DNA of 12,671 nucleotides from Thermoleophilaceae bacterium (GTDB lineage: Bacteria > Actinomycetota > Thermoleophilia > Solirubrobacterales > Thermoleophilaceae), in the NCBI GenBank assembly GCA_013812065.1, contig JACCUC010000240.1, positions 1 through 12,671 of the forward strand, written 5' to 3'. Position 1 is the first letter of the stretch. Each line of letters opens with the position of its first letter. Position numbers and translations under genes: made by a program. A model generated the notes under the pieces. That model was given only the letters and a program-made list of their open reading frames with translations. It was not told the DNA's origin and searched no databases. This document shows, piece after piece, positions 1 to 5,996 of this stretch.

Positions 1-1
1 C

Positions 2-49
2 TACCTGCGCATGATGGACGACGAGATCCGGCGGGCCGCCGGCGGCTGA
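2..49 (+). CDS. 3' end of an unidentified gene
   Basis: The frame beginning at base 2 is open from the window edge and ends with TGA at 47-49. Only 15 residues are visible (YLRMMDDEIRRAAGG). They have high-GC third positions and a charged, helix-like composition typical of a C-terminal tail. The gene body lies outside the window, so no function can be assigned. The next rightward gene follows within about 50 bases and could be co-transcribed. Confidence 0.5.
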   Translation, partial: YLRMMDDEIRRAAGG

Positions 50-103
50 CGGCGCGGGAGCGTTTGAGGTTCGCTGCTCCCCGGCGGTCTCTGTCTCGTC
101 GTC

Positions 104-448
104 GTGGCCCTGGTCATCGCCGGCCTCGTCATCGAGGCGGCTACCGAGGGCGGCTCCGAGCTCGGCGCCGACTGCCTCGTCACGAACTTCGGCGTCGAGC
201 TGTGCGGCCAGGACGCCGTGGACCACTGCCAGAGCTGGGAGGAGAACCAGACCCAGATCGCCGAAGACGCGGCCGAGTCTGCGGAGGACGCTCGGAGGCT
301 GAACCGCTCGGCCAGGCGCGACGCGCGGCGCTACGGGGGAGCGCTCGCGACTTCGGGTACCGGCTTTCGGCGGGGCGATTTTTGCGTTCTACGCCCCGGC
401 CAGCAGCTTGCCGACGCCGACAGCAGCTACCAGGAGGATGAGGAGTAG
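104..448 (+). CDS. Small membrane-anchored protein of unknown function, start unclear
   Basis: From about base 68 to 345 the codons have strong G/C third positions, so this frame looks truly coding. The product has a hydrophobic N-terminal segment (LCLVVVALVIAGLVIEA), then an acidic, probably extracytoplasmic region with cysteines (GADCLVTNFGVELCGQDAV, then HCQSWEEN), then an Ala/Glu/Arg helix. That suggests a single-pass anchor with an outside domain. The start is a problem. GTG at 104 has no ribosome site and would cut into the membrane segment. A TTG at 64 preceded by GGGAG (56-60) would supply MRFAAPRR, a fitting positive flank, but it lies in another frame. A one-base error near 85-95 would join the two. 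After about 345 codon use weakens and the ORF runs over the end of the opposing gene, so the true end may also differ. I do not recognise the family. Confidence 0.45.
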   Translation: MALVIAGLVIEAATEGGSELGADCLVTNFGVELCGQDAVDHCQSWEENQTQIAEDAAESAEDARRLNRSARRDARRYGGALATSGTGFRRGDFCVLRPGQQLADADSSYQEDEE

Positions 449-803
449 GCGTCCTCCTCGGCGTCCGGGTCGTGGTAGCTCGAAACTCCACACATAGCGT
501 GCCCCGCACGCGCCTTCGATGACTCGCCCCAGCGCTCGACCTCGAGCTCGACCGCGGAGCCGCTCGACCGCACGCGGACGAGCGCGACCTTCGGCTCGCC
601 GGGCGTCGGTCAGGAAGAAGAACGTCAGGCAGCCGTCGGCGGAGTCGCCCGGCGAGCGCACGACCTCGACGTGCGCGCCGGAGCAGCCGAGGTAGCGGAG
701 CAGGCACTCGGCGTCGGCGTGCGCGTTTTGCGGGTCGGCGCGACAATCGTGCGACAGTCGACCCTCGAAACGAGCGGTCGCCTGCCCCCCGGTAGCGGTT
801 CGT
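427..803 (-). pseudogene. Unrecognised soluble protein gene with an apparent frameshift near 601
   Basis: Two adjoining minus-strand frames both look coding. Upstream, about 803 to 602, reads ...CRADPQNAHADAECLLRYL followed by GCSGAHVEVVRSPGDSADG and CLTFFFLTDA. Downstream, from 600 to the TAG at 427-429, reads PGEPKVALVRVRSSGSAVEL, then EVERWGES and a Ser-rich tail. One extra base in the GCCCGGC run at 598-604 explains the switch. Staying in the upstream frame instead gives an Arg-rich sequence typical of a wrong frame. No ATG, GTG or TTG is available before 661 in the upstream frame, so the start is also lost or beyond a second break. The gene may be decaying, or the break may be a sequencing error. 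An alternative end is the other frame running to 389, which finishes in a hydrophobic stretch (LLLILLVAAVGVGKLLAGA). No family recognised. Confidence 0.45.
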
Positions 804-809
804 TTTGCC

Positions 810-819
810 CTCTATAGAG
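810..819. repeat. AT-containing perfect palindrome CTCTATAGAG
   Basis: A 10-bp perfect palindrome with TATAGA on both strands stands out in this GC-rich setting. It lies between the end of the Rrf2 gene (849) and the 5' part of the broken minus-strand gene. It could be a -10 box for that gene or a small operator. No -35 partner is obvious, so this is only a candidate. Confidence 0.3.
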
Positions 820-848
820 CGAAATGGCCCTCCCCGCCCGTACCGCTC

Positions 849-1250
849 CTAGATGTAGTACATCGGCGCCTCCGCCGCCTCCGCCTCTCGCTCGGCCACC
901 TCGGCGACCGTCACGCCCGCGAGGACCGAGCGCAGCGCCCCGGTCGCCTCCGCCCACACGCCTCCAGCGGCGTGCGCCTCGGCACCGATCTCTCCCTCGA
1001 GGAGCTCGACGACTTCGAGGACCGTGACCTCGGTGGGCGGGCGGGCGAACGAGTACCCGCCCTTGACGCCGCGCTGGCTCTCCAGCATCCCCGCCCGACG
1101 CAACGTACCGAAGAGACCTTCGAGGAACTGCACCGGCACATCGCGGCGCCGGGCGATCTCCCGGAGCGGAACCGGCCCCGCGTCGCCCGCGCGCGCGAGC
1201 TCGACGAGGGCTCGCAGGGCGTAGGGCGACTTGGCGGTGATGGCGAGCAA
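849..1250 (-). CDS. Rrf2-family transcriptional regulator lacking cysteines
   Basis: The 133-residue product has the Rrf2 layout: an N-terminal winged helix-turn-helix (LTAKSPYALRALVELA-like start, PLREIARRRDVPVQFLEGLF recognition region about residues 28-47, wing RGVKGGYSF) followed by a helical dimerisation segment. It ends in MYYI, an ending I recall from other actinobacterial members. Rrf2 proteins such as IscR, NsrR and RsrR bind Fe-S clusters through three cysteines. This protein has no cysteine at all; the segment where they would lie reads GAEAHAAGGVWAEA. It should therefore not bind a Cys-ligated cluster and is closer in principle to CymR, which also lacks one. The start is TTG at 1248-1250, the only start codon after an in-frame TAG, and it gives the family's usual N-terminus. 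The gene diverges from the VanZ-like gene with 44 bp between starts. Confidence 0.88.
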   Translation of the reverse strand: MLAITAKSPYALRALVELARAGDAGPVPLREIARRRDVPVQFLEGLFGTLRRAGMLESQRGVKGGYSFARPPTEVTVLEVVELLEGEIGAEAHAAGGVWAEATGALRSVLAGVTVAEVAEREAEAAEAPMYYI

Positions 1251-1262
1251 GGCTGGCTCGGG

Positions 1263-1268
1263 AGTCTA
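1263..1268 (-). promoter_or_regulatory. Probable -10 box (TAGACT) of the Rrf2 gene
   Basis: On the minus strand TAGACT lies 12 bases before the TTG start. It is identical to the box proposed for dnaE. The transcript would have a leader of only a few bases, and I see no Shine-Dalgarno sequence. No TTGACA-like -35 is visible. Confidence 0.4.
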
Positions 1269-1280
1269 GGCCGAGCCCAT

Positions 1281-1286
1281 TACCTT
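1281..1286 (+). promoter_or_regulatory. Probable -10 box (TACCTT) for a leaderless vanZ-like mRNA
   Basis: TACCTT is followed by 8 bases and then ATG at 1295, which places the likely transcription start at or next to the start codon. No ribosome binding site is present. The box sits in the 44-bp gap shared with the divergent Rrf2 gene, so Rrf2 binding here could affect both directions (inference). Confidence 0.45.
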
Positions 1287-1294
1287 CCTTGCCC

Positions 1295-1675
1295 ATGCCG
1301 CTCCGCACGTCGCTCTCCCTGTGGCTCCCGCCGCTCGCGCTGATGGCGGTCATCTTCTATCTGTCGGCCCAGCCCGACCTGTCCTCCGGCCTGGGCATTT
1401 TCGATCTCGTCGGCCGGAAGATGGTCCACGCCGCCGAGTACGCGCTCCTGTGTGCCCTGTGGTGGCGCGCGCTGCGCCCCGCGGCACCGTCCCGGGTCGC
1501 TCTGGTCGCCGCGCTCACGGTCTCGATCGTCTACGCCGCGAGCGACGAGCTCCATCAGAGCTTCATCCCCGGCCGCACCGGCACGCCGATCGACGTGTCC
1601 ATCGACGCCGTCGGGGCCGGCGTCGCCGCCCTCATCATCCGCCGGCGCGAGCGCCGCGTCGCCGGCCTCGGCTAG
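1295..1675 (+). CDS. VanZ-like family membrane protein
   Basis: The 126-residue product carries the VanZ-like signature: an early membrane helix (LWLPPLALMAVIFYLSAQP), a conserved K/H-rich turn (GRKMVHAAEYALLCALWW), a third helix, and the diagnostic SDELHQSFIPGRTGTPIDV box followed by a last helix and an Arg-rich cytoplasmic tail. About four membrane segments are expected. VanZ itself gives low-level teicoplanin resistance, but most family members are uncharacterised, so no resistance role should be read into this one. ATG 1295 is preferred over the in-frame TTG at 1289 because the -10-like box places the transcription start there. It is divergent from the Rrf2 gene and convergent with the HDOD-LuxR gene, 30 bp away. 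Confidence 0.85.
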   Translation: MPLRTSLSLWLPPLALMAVIFYLSAQPDLSSGLGIFDLVGRKMVHAAEYALLCALWWRALRPAAPSRVALVAALTVSIVYAASDELHQSFIPGRTGTPIDVSIDAVGAGVAALIIRRRERRVAGLG

Positions 1676-1705
1676 TTGGCAGCGAGTACGCCCGCCCCGA
1701 GCGCG

Positions 1706-2779
1706 CTACAGCCAGCCGCGCTGGGTGGCCGCGAGCACGGCCTGGGCGCGGTCGACCGCACCGAGCTTGGCGTAGGTGTTGTGCAGGTGGGTCCGCACGG
1801 TGCTGGTCGACAGGCTCAGGTCGACGGCGATCTGCTTGTACACCTTGCCCTCGGCGAGCCGCTTGAGGATCTCGAGCTCCCGGGCCGACAGCGGACAGGG
1901 ATCGACGTGGCGACGCTCGGTCATCGTGCCGAAGGGGAGCTCGTAGAGGATCGAGCGCAGGCCCTTGCCGTCGAGCCCGACGGCGCGCGCGGTACGCAGA
2001 AGCTGACTGGGGTCGACCGGCTGGTCATTGATGTAGTGAGCGAGCATGTCGGCCAGGCGCACGACGGCGATCTCGCCAAGGGCCTCGTCGGAGTGGTGAC
2101 GCTCGATGGCGGTCGCGAGGCGGCTCGGCAGCTCCCAGCGGCGCGCGAGCACTCCGCCCACGAGCGCGTGGTCGACCCCGAGCTCCCGCCGCTCGGCTCG
2201 CAGGCGCGCCTCCGGCGTGCGAGCGTCGCCGTGGACCTGGCCCGGGTAGCCCGGATAGGCCTGGACGAGCACGAGCTTGCCGATGTCGTGCAGGAGCGCG
2301 GCCACGAGGACCTCGTCGCGATCGGCGTGGTCGACCTCGCGGGCGATCCGGTCGGCGGCGCGCTGCACGGCCACGGCATGCAGGCGGAAGCGCTCGGGCG
2401 CCACGTCCCACGTGGGCGAGCGCTCGAAGAAGTCGAACACGTCGACGCGCTCGGCGAGACCCTCGACCGCGGCCGGGCCGAGCCGCTCGACCCCGTCCCG
2501 GATGCTCGTCACCTTGCCCCCACGCGGACCTGAGTGGCGGTTCGCGAGGCGCAGGACCGAGATCGCGAGCGCCGGGTCGGACTCGACCGCGCCCACCATG
2601 TCTCCAAGCGACGGCTGGCTCTCACCGACGAGGCGCAGCAGGCGGTCGCGGGACTCTGCGAGCGCGGGAAAGACCTCGAGCGCCTCGAGCGCCCGCGTCA
2701 ACCTGCGACCGTGGCCCTCGCCGACGGGCCGGCTCGAGGCCTCTGCCCGAGCGGTTCCCGGCCGTATCGCCGCCTCCAT
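1706..2779 (-). CDS. HDOD/HD-domain protein fused to a LuxR-type HTH
   Basis: This 357-residue protein has three parts. Residues about 28-120 look like the HDOD N-terminal helical region (FPALAESRDRLLRLV, SDPALAISVLRLANR, TSIRDGVERLG). Residues about 130-260 form an HD domain with H134, H164-D165 (LLHDIGKL), H204, H228-H229 (IERHHSDE) and D244, which together match the metal-ligand pattern of HD phosphohydrolases. Residues about 295-357 are a LuxR/GerE-type helix-turn-helix (LSARELEILKRLAEGKVYKQ, then LSTSTVRTHLHNTYAKLGA). A signal-controlled transcription factor is the natural reading, with the HDOD/HD part sensing or hydrolysing a nucleotide; the ligand is unknown. No receiver domain is present. 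ATG 2777-2779 is chosen because GGGAGG lies 10 bases upstream on the minus strand (2790-2795). Longer upstream extensions read as Arg/Pro-rich non-coding sequence over the gltX end. Confidence 0.85.
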   Translation of the reverse strand: MEAAIRPGTARAEASSRPVGEGHGRRLTRALEALEVFPALAESRDRLLRLVGESQPSLGDMVGAVESDPALAISVLRLANRHSGPRGGKVTSIRDGVERLGPAAVEGLAERVDVFDFFERSPTWDVAPERFRLHAVAVQRAADRIAREVDHADRDEVLVAALLHDIGKLVLVQAYPGYPGQVHGDARTPEARLRAERRELGVDHALVGGVLARRWELPSRLATAIERHHSDEALGEIAVVRLADMLAHYINDQPVDPSQLLRTARAVGLDGKGLRSILYELPFGTMTERRHVDPCPLSARELEILKRLAEGKVYKQIAVDLSLSTSTVRTHLHNTYAKLGAVDRAQAVLAATQRGWL

Positions 2780-2789
2780 GCTTTCCGTG

Positions 2790-2795
2790 CCTCCC
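2790..2795 (-). promoter_or_regulatory. Ribosome binding site (GGGAGG) of the HDOD-LuxR gene
   Basis: GGGAGG on the minus strand is 10 bases from ATG 2779, with a second purine run (GGAAAG) closer in. It fixes the start within a frame that stays open far upstream and shows that this gene, unlike several neighbours, has a leadered mRNA. Confidence 0.6.
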
Positions 2796-2858
2796 TTTGG
2801 TCGCCATCCTGGCGCTTGCTGATGCAGTATCGGCACAGGACCGGGAAAGTTGAGGATT

Positions 2859-2878
2859 GCCCCGCTCCGGTGCGGGGC
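2859..2878 (-). terminator. Hairpin terminator downstream of gltX
   Basis: GCCCCGC (2859-2865) and GCGGGGC (2872-2878) form a perfect 7-bp G/C stem with a 6-base loop, starting 15 bases past the gltX stop codon. On the minus strand it is followed by AATCCTCAACTTT, not a full U-tract, so termination may be weak or Rho-assisted. It separates gltX from the HDOD-LuxR gene on the same strand. Confidence 0.6.
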
Positions 2879-2892
2879 CTCGAGCGGGGCGT

Positions 2893-4170
2893 CTACGGGC
2901 GCTGCGCGAGCGCCGCGTCGATCCGGATGAGGGCCTCCTCGCGTCCGAGCGCCGCGACCGACTCGAAGATGCCGGGCGACACCGTCGTCCCCGCGATGGC
3001 CACGCGGATCGGCTGGAAGACCTCCTTCGGCTTGACCCCGAGACGGTCGACGACGCCACGGAGCGCGGTCTCGACCTCGACCTGGTCGAAGGGGTCGGCC
3101 GCGGCGAGCGCCGCCCGGGCCTCGGCGAGGCGGTCCAGTGCCCCGTCGCGCATCACCTTCTGCCACGCGCGCGGGTCGATCTCCCGCGGGCGCTCGACCA
3201 GGAAGCCGGCGAGCGGCCAGAACTCGGCGAGCGTCTGGAGCTTCTCCTGGGCTACCGCGGCGGCATCGACGAGGTCGTCCCGATCGCCGTGAAGCTGCGC
3301 GAGCCGGCGCGCGAGCTCGGCCGGCTCGAGCTCACGAAGGTAGCGGCCGTTCATCCAGCGCAGCTTCTGCTCGTCGAAGACCGCGGGGTTGCGCGACACG
3401 CGCTCGAGCGAGAAGCGCCCGATCAGGTCCTCGGTGGTGAAGAAGGTGGTCGTCGCGTCGGCCCCCCAGCCGAGCAGCGCCAGGTAGTTGCGTACGGCCT
3501 CGGGGAGGTAGCCGGCCGCGCGCAGCTCCTGCACCGACGCGGCGCCGTGGCGCTTCGAAAGCTTCTTGCCGTCAGGTCCGTGCAGGAGCGGCAGGTGAGC
3601 GTATGTCGGTGGCTCGGCGCCGAGAGCCTCGAGGACCATGAGCTGGCGAGGCGTGTTAGAGAGGTGGTCCTCGCCGCGGACCACGTGCGTGATCCCGATG
3701 TCGCGGTCGTCCACCGAGACCGCGAGGTTGTAGAGCGGGCTGCCGTCCGACCGGGCGATCACGAAGTCGTCGATCGCCGCGTGCTCGAAGCGGACCTCCC
3801 CTCGGATCACGTCGTCGACCACGGTGGCGCCATCGTCGGGGACGCGGAGCCTCACGGCGCCCTCGTCCTCGTAGGCGTGGCCCTCGGTCACCAGGCGGGC
3901 GATCTCGGCACGGTGGCGCTCACCCCGCTCGGCCTGGGAGACCGGTCCCTCGTCCCAGTCGAGGCCGAGCCACTCGAGCGCGTCGAGGATCTGGGCGACG
4001 TTCTCCGGCGTCGAGCGCTCGCGGTCGGTGTCCTCGATGCGCAGCACGAGCGAGCCGCCCGAGCCGCGCGCGAGAAGCCAGTTGTAGAGTGCCGTGCGCG
4101 CGCCGCCGATGTGCAGGGCGCCCGTGGGCGACGGTGCGAAGCGGACCCTCATGGAAGCGGTCGAGGCCAT
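2893..4170 (-). CDS. gltX: Glutamyl-tRNA synthetase
   Basis: The 425-residue protein charges tRNA-Glu with glutamate in the cytoplasm. It is a class I synthetase with the Rossmann-fold signature near the N-terminus (RFAPSPTGALHIGGARTALYNW region, HIGG at residues 20-23) and the KMSKS-type loop KKLSKRHG at residues 202-209. The GluRS catalytic core (RIEDTDRERS; VRGEDHLSNTPRQ) is complete. It is shorter than many bacterial GluRS of about 470-490 residues, mainly in the C-terminal anticodon-binding part. Whether it is discriminating or also charges tRNA-Gln cannot be read directly. Start: ATG 4168-4170 has a TAGCAT box 9 bases upstream, which favours it over the internal ATG at 4150-4152 (MRVRF). 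The gene diverges from nfo with only 9 bp between start codons. Confidence 0.95.
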   Translation of the reverse strand: MASTASMRVRFAPSPTGALHIGGARTALYNWLLARGSGGSLVLRIEDTDRERSTPENVAQILDALEWLGLDWDEGPVSQAERGERHRAEIARLVTEGHAYEDEGAVRLRVPDDGATVVDDVIRGEVRFEHAAIDDFVIARSDGSPLYNLAVSVDDRDIGITHVVRGEDHLSNTPRQLMVLEALGAEPPTYAHLPLLHGPDGKKLSKRHGAASVQELRAAGYLPEAVRNYLALLGWGADATTTFFTTEDLIGRFSLERVSRNPAVFDEQKLRWMNGRYLRELEPAELARRLAQLHGDRDDLVDAAAVAQEKLQTLAEFWPLAGFLVERPREIDPRAWQKVMRDGALDRLAEARAALAAADPFDQVEVETALRGVVDRLGVKPKEVFQPIRVAIAGTTVSPGIFESVAALGREEALIRIDAALAQRP

Positions 4171-4179
4171 GTCGCAGAG

Positions 4180-4185
4180 ATGCTA
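4180..4185 (-). promoter_or_regulatory. Probable -10 box (TAGCAT) of gltX overlapping the nfo start codon
   Basis: The minus-strand TAGCAT is the complement of ATGCTA, the first two codons of nfo. It is 9 bases from the gltX ATG, consistent with a leaderless gltX mRNA. The spacing fits other genes in the window, but the match is short and untested. Confidence 0.4.
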
Positions 4186-5046
4186 ATCGGCGCCCACGTC
4201 TCCCCCGCGGGCGGGCTCGTCAAGGCGCACGAGCGCGGGATCGAGCGCGACTGCGACGCGATCCAGATCTTCAATCAGTCGCCGCGCATGTGGCGGCCGA
4301 CGCGCTACGGCGAGGAGGACTTCGCGGCCTTCCGCGAGGCGCGGGCCGGCGGGCCGATCCAGGCTGTGGTCATCCACGCCGTCTACCTGATCAACGCGGC
4401 CAGCAAGGACCCCGAGATCCGCCGCAAGTCGGTCGAGTCGATGACCCACGCGCTGCGAATCGGCGACGCCATCGGCGCGGCCGGGGTGGTCCTGCACCCC
4501 GGCTCGGCGGTCGGCGAGCCCAAGGATGAGGCCATGGCGCGCATTGTCGAGGCGATCGAGACCGCAATCGGAGACACCGAGAGCTGTCCGCTGCTGCTCG
4601 AGGACACTGCGGGCGCCGGCCAGACCATCGGACGCACCTTCGAGGAACTGGCCGAGCTGATCGAGGGCGTCGAGCGCCGGGCACGCTCGCGCCTCGGTGT
4701 CTGCCTCGACTGCTGTCACCTGCTCGCCAGCGGCTACGACGTGCGCGACGCCGAGCGCCTGGCCGCCGTCGTCGACGACTTCGACGCGATCGTCGGCCTC
4801 GACCGGCTGCGGTGCCTGCACGTCAACGACTCGCAGACCCCGCTCGGCTCGAACCGCGACCGACACGCCAACCTGTGCGACGGCGAGCTCGGCCGCGAGG
4901 GTATCGCGGCGTTCCTCAGCGAACCCAGGTTCTACGCACTCCCCGCGCTGCTCGAGACCCCCGGACGGGAAGGGAACGGCCCGGACGCCGCGGACATCGC
5001 GTGGACTCGCGAGCTGCGCGAAGAGGGTCGCTCGGTTCGAAGCTGA
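4180..5046 (+). CDS. nfo: Endonuclease IV (AP endonuclease)
   Basis: The 288-residue TIM-barrel enzyme cuts DNA 5' of abasic sites in base excision repair and also trims blocked 3' ends. Length matches the family (about 285). All nine trinuclear zinc ligands can be placed by comparison with E. coli Nfo: H66, H106 (LHPGS), E141 (LLEDTAG), D177 and H180 (CLDCCHLL), H214 (LHVNDS), D227 and H229 (NRDRHAN) and E259 (LLETPG). The N-terminus MLIGAHVSPAGG matches the family start, so ATG 4180 is secure even though no ribosome site is visible. The long open frame upstream is antisense to gltX and is not part of it. The following ABC operon starts 50 bases downstream on the same strand but seems to have its own promoter. 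Confidence 0.96.
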   Translation: MLIGAHVSPAGGLVKAHERGIERDCDAIQIFNQSPRMWRPTRYGEEDFAAFREARAGGPIQAVVIHAVYLINAASKDPEIRRKSVESMTHALRIGDAIGAAGVVLHPGSAVGEPKDEAMARIVEAIETAIGDTESCPLLLEDTAGAGQTIGRTFEELAELIEGVERRARSRLGVCLDCCHLLASGYDVRDAERLAAVVDDFDAIVGLDRLRCLHVNDSQTPLGSNRDRHANLCDGELGREGIAAFLSEPRFYALPALLETPGREGNGPDAADIAWTRELREEGRSVRS

Positions 5047-5082
5047 GCGGCCCGAAGACTCTGGCGCGTTCCCGCCGTACGT

Positions 5083-5088
5083 CATCCT
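5083..5088 (+). promoter_or_regulatory. Possible -10 box (CATCCT) of the ABC exporter operon
   Basis: CATCCT is followed by 8 bases and ATG 5097, the same spacing as other proposed leaderless starts here, but it has C instead of T at the first position. There is no Shine-Dalgarno sequence before the ATG. Co-transcription from nfo remains possible. Confidence 0.3.
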
Positions 5089-5096
5089 GAGACCCA

Positions 5097-5996
5097 ATGT
5101 CCTCCTCCGCCATCGTCCTGCGCGGTGCCCGCAAGCGCTTCGGCGAGATCGTCGCCGTGGCCGGGATCGACCTCGACGTGCCGGCCGGCACCTGCCTCGG
5201 CCTGCTCGGGCCCAACGGCGCCGGCAAGTCGACGACGATGCGGCTGCTGACCGCCCAGGCGATCGCCGACGCCGGCGAGATCGAGGTGCTCGGCCACCGG
5301 CTGCCCGAGGAGTCGAAGGCGGCGCGCGCCCGCTGCGGCGTCGTGCCCCAGCTCGACAACCTCGACTACGAGCTGACCACCCGCGAGAACCTCGAGGTGT
5401 TCGCTCGGCTCTACCGGGTTCCTCGCCCCGAGCGACGCGACGCCGTCGACCGTGCGCTCGAGATCGCCAATCTCACGGCGCGCGCCGGCAGCGTGGTCGA
5501 CGAGCTCTCGGGCGGCATGCGCCGGCGGCTGCTGCTCGCGCGCGGGCTCGTGCACCGCCCCGAGCTGCTGCTCCTCGACGAGCCGACGGTCGGGCTCGAC
5601 CCTCAGGTGCGCGCCGAGCTGTGGTCGCTCATCGACACGCTGCGCTCGGAGGGGGTGACGATCCTCATGTCGACCCACTACATCGAGGAGGCCGAGCGGC
5701 TCGCCGACGAGGTGGCGATCATGTCCGCGGGCCGGATCGTCGCGCGCGGGCGCCCGGCCGAGCTCGTGGCCGAGCACGTCGGGCGGGAGGCGATCGAGGT
5801 CTACGGCCCGCCTGTCCTGCTGGCGGAGGCCGAGGAGCGCGCCGCGGCCGGGGGCTTTGCGACGCGGCGGTCGGGTCCGGCGCTCGCCGTCCTCGGCACC
5901 GAGCGATCCGAGAACGGCTCCCTGCCCGAAGGGCACCCGCGCTCCGCCAACCTGGAGGACGCCTTCGTGCTCCTCACCGGAGCGGAGGTCGAGTGA
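5097..5996 (+). CDS. ABC transporter ATP-binding protein (DrrA/NodI type)
   Basis: This 299-residue ATPase powers an ABC-2 exporter with the permease encoded next. Visible motifs: Walker A GPNGAGKST (38-46), Q-loop Q85 (VVPQLDNLD), signature LSGGM (138-142), Walker B LLLLDEP with catalytic E162, D-loop GLDP, and switch H194 (MSTHYIEEAE). The sequence YELTTRENLEVFARLY and the closing LEDAFVLLTG are typical of the DrrA/NodI/CcmA-like drug or lipo-oligosaccharide exporter group. The C-terminal 70 residues form the variable extension of this group. The substrate cannot be predicted. ATG 5097 gives a standard N-terminus. The stop overlaps the permease start (GTGA, 5993-5996), implying translational coupling. 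Confidence 0.93.
   Translation: MSSSAIVLRGARKRFGEIVAVAGIDLDVPAGTCLGLLGPNGAGKSTTMRLLTAQAIADAGEIEVLGHRLPEESKAARARCGVVPQLDNLDYELTTRENLEVFARLYRVPRPERRDAVDRALEIANLTARAGSVVDELSGGMRRRLLLARGLVHRPELLLLDEPTVGLDPQVRAELWSLIDTLRSEGVTILMSTHYIEEAERLADEVAIMSAGRIVARGRPAELVAEHVGREAIEVYGPPVLLAEAEERAAAGGFATRRSGPALAVLGTERSENGSLPEGHPRSANLEDAFVLLTGAEVE

Noticed and set aside
625..1353. 242-codon minus-strand frame across the Rrf2 gene
   Set aside because: Arg/Gly/Ala-rich with no domain; a different minus frame encodes the Rrf2 protein.
1295..1675. Glycopeptide resistance determinant
   Set aside because: Only the VanZ-like fold is present; no vanHAX or two-component genes are nearby and the family is broad.
1676..2533. 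285-codon plus-strand frame
   Set aside because: Antisense to the HDOD-LuxR gene, which has clear domains and a ribosome site.
2857..4179. Long plus-strand open frame leading into nfo
   Set aside because: It is antisense to gltX, whose catalytic motifs are unambiguous; its Arg/Val/Glu-rich sequence is a mirror of GC-rich codons. The real nfo protein starts at 4180.
4183..5097. 304-codon minus-strand frame over nfo
   Set aside because: Antisense to nfo, all of whose zinc ligands are present on the plus strand.
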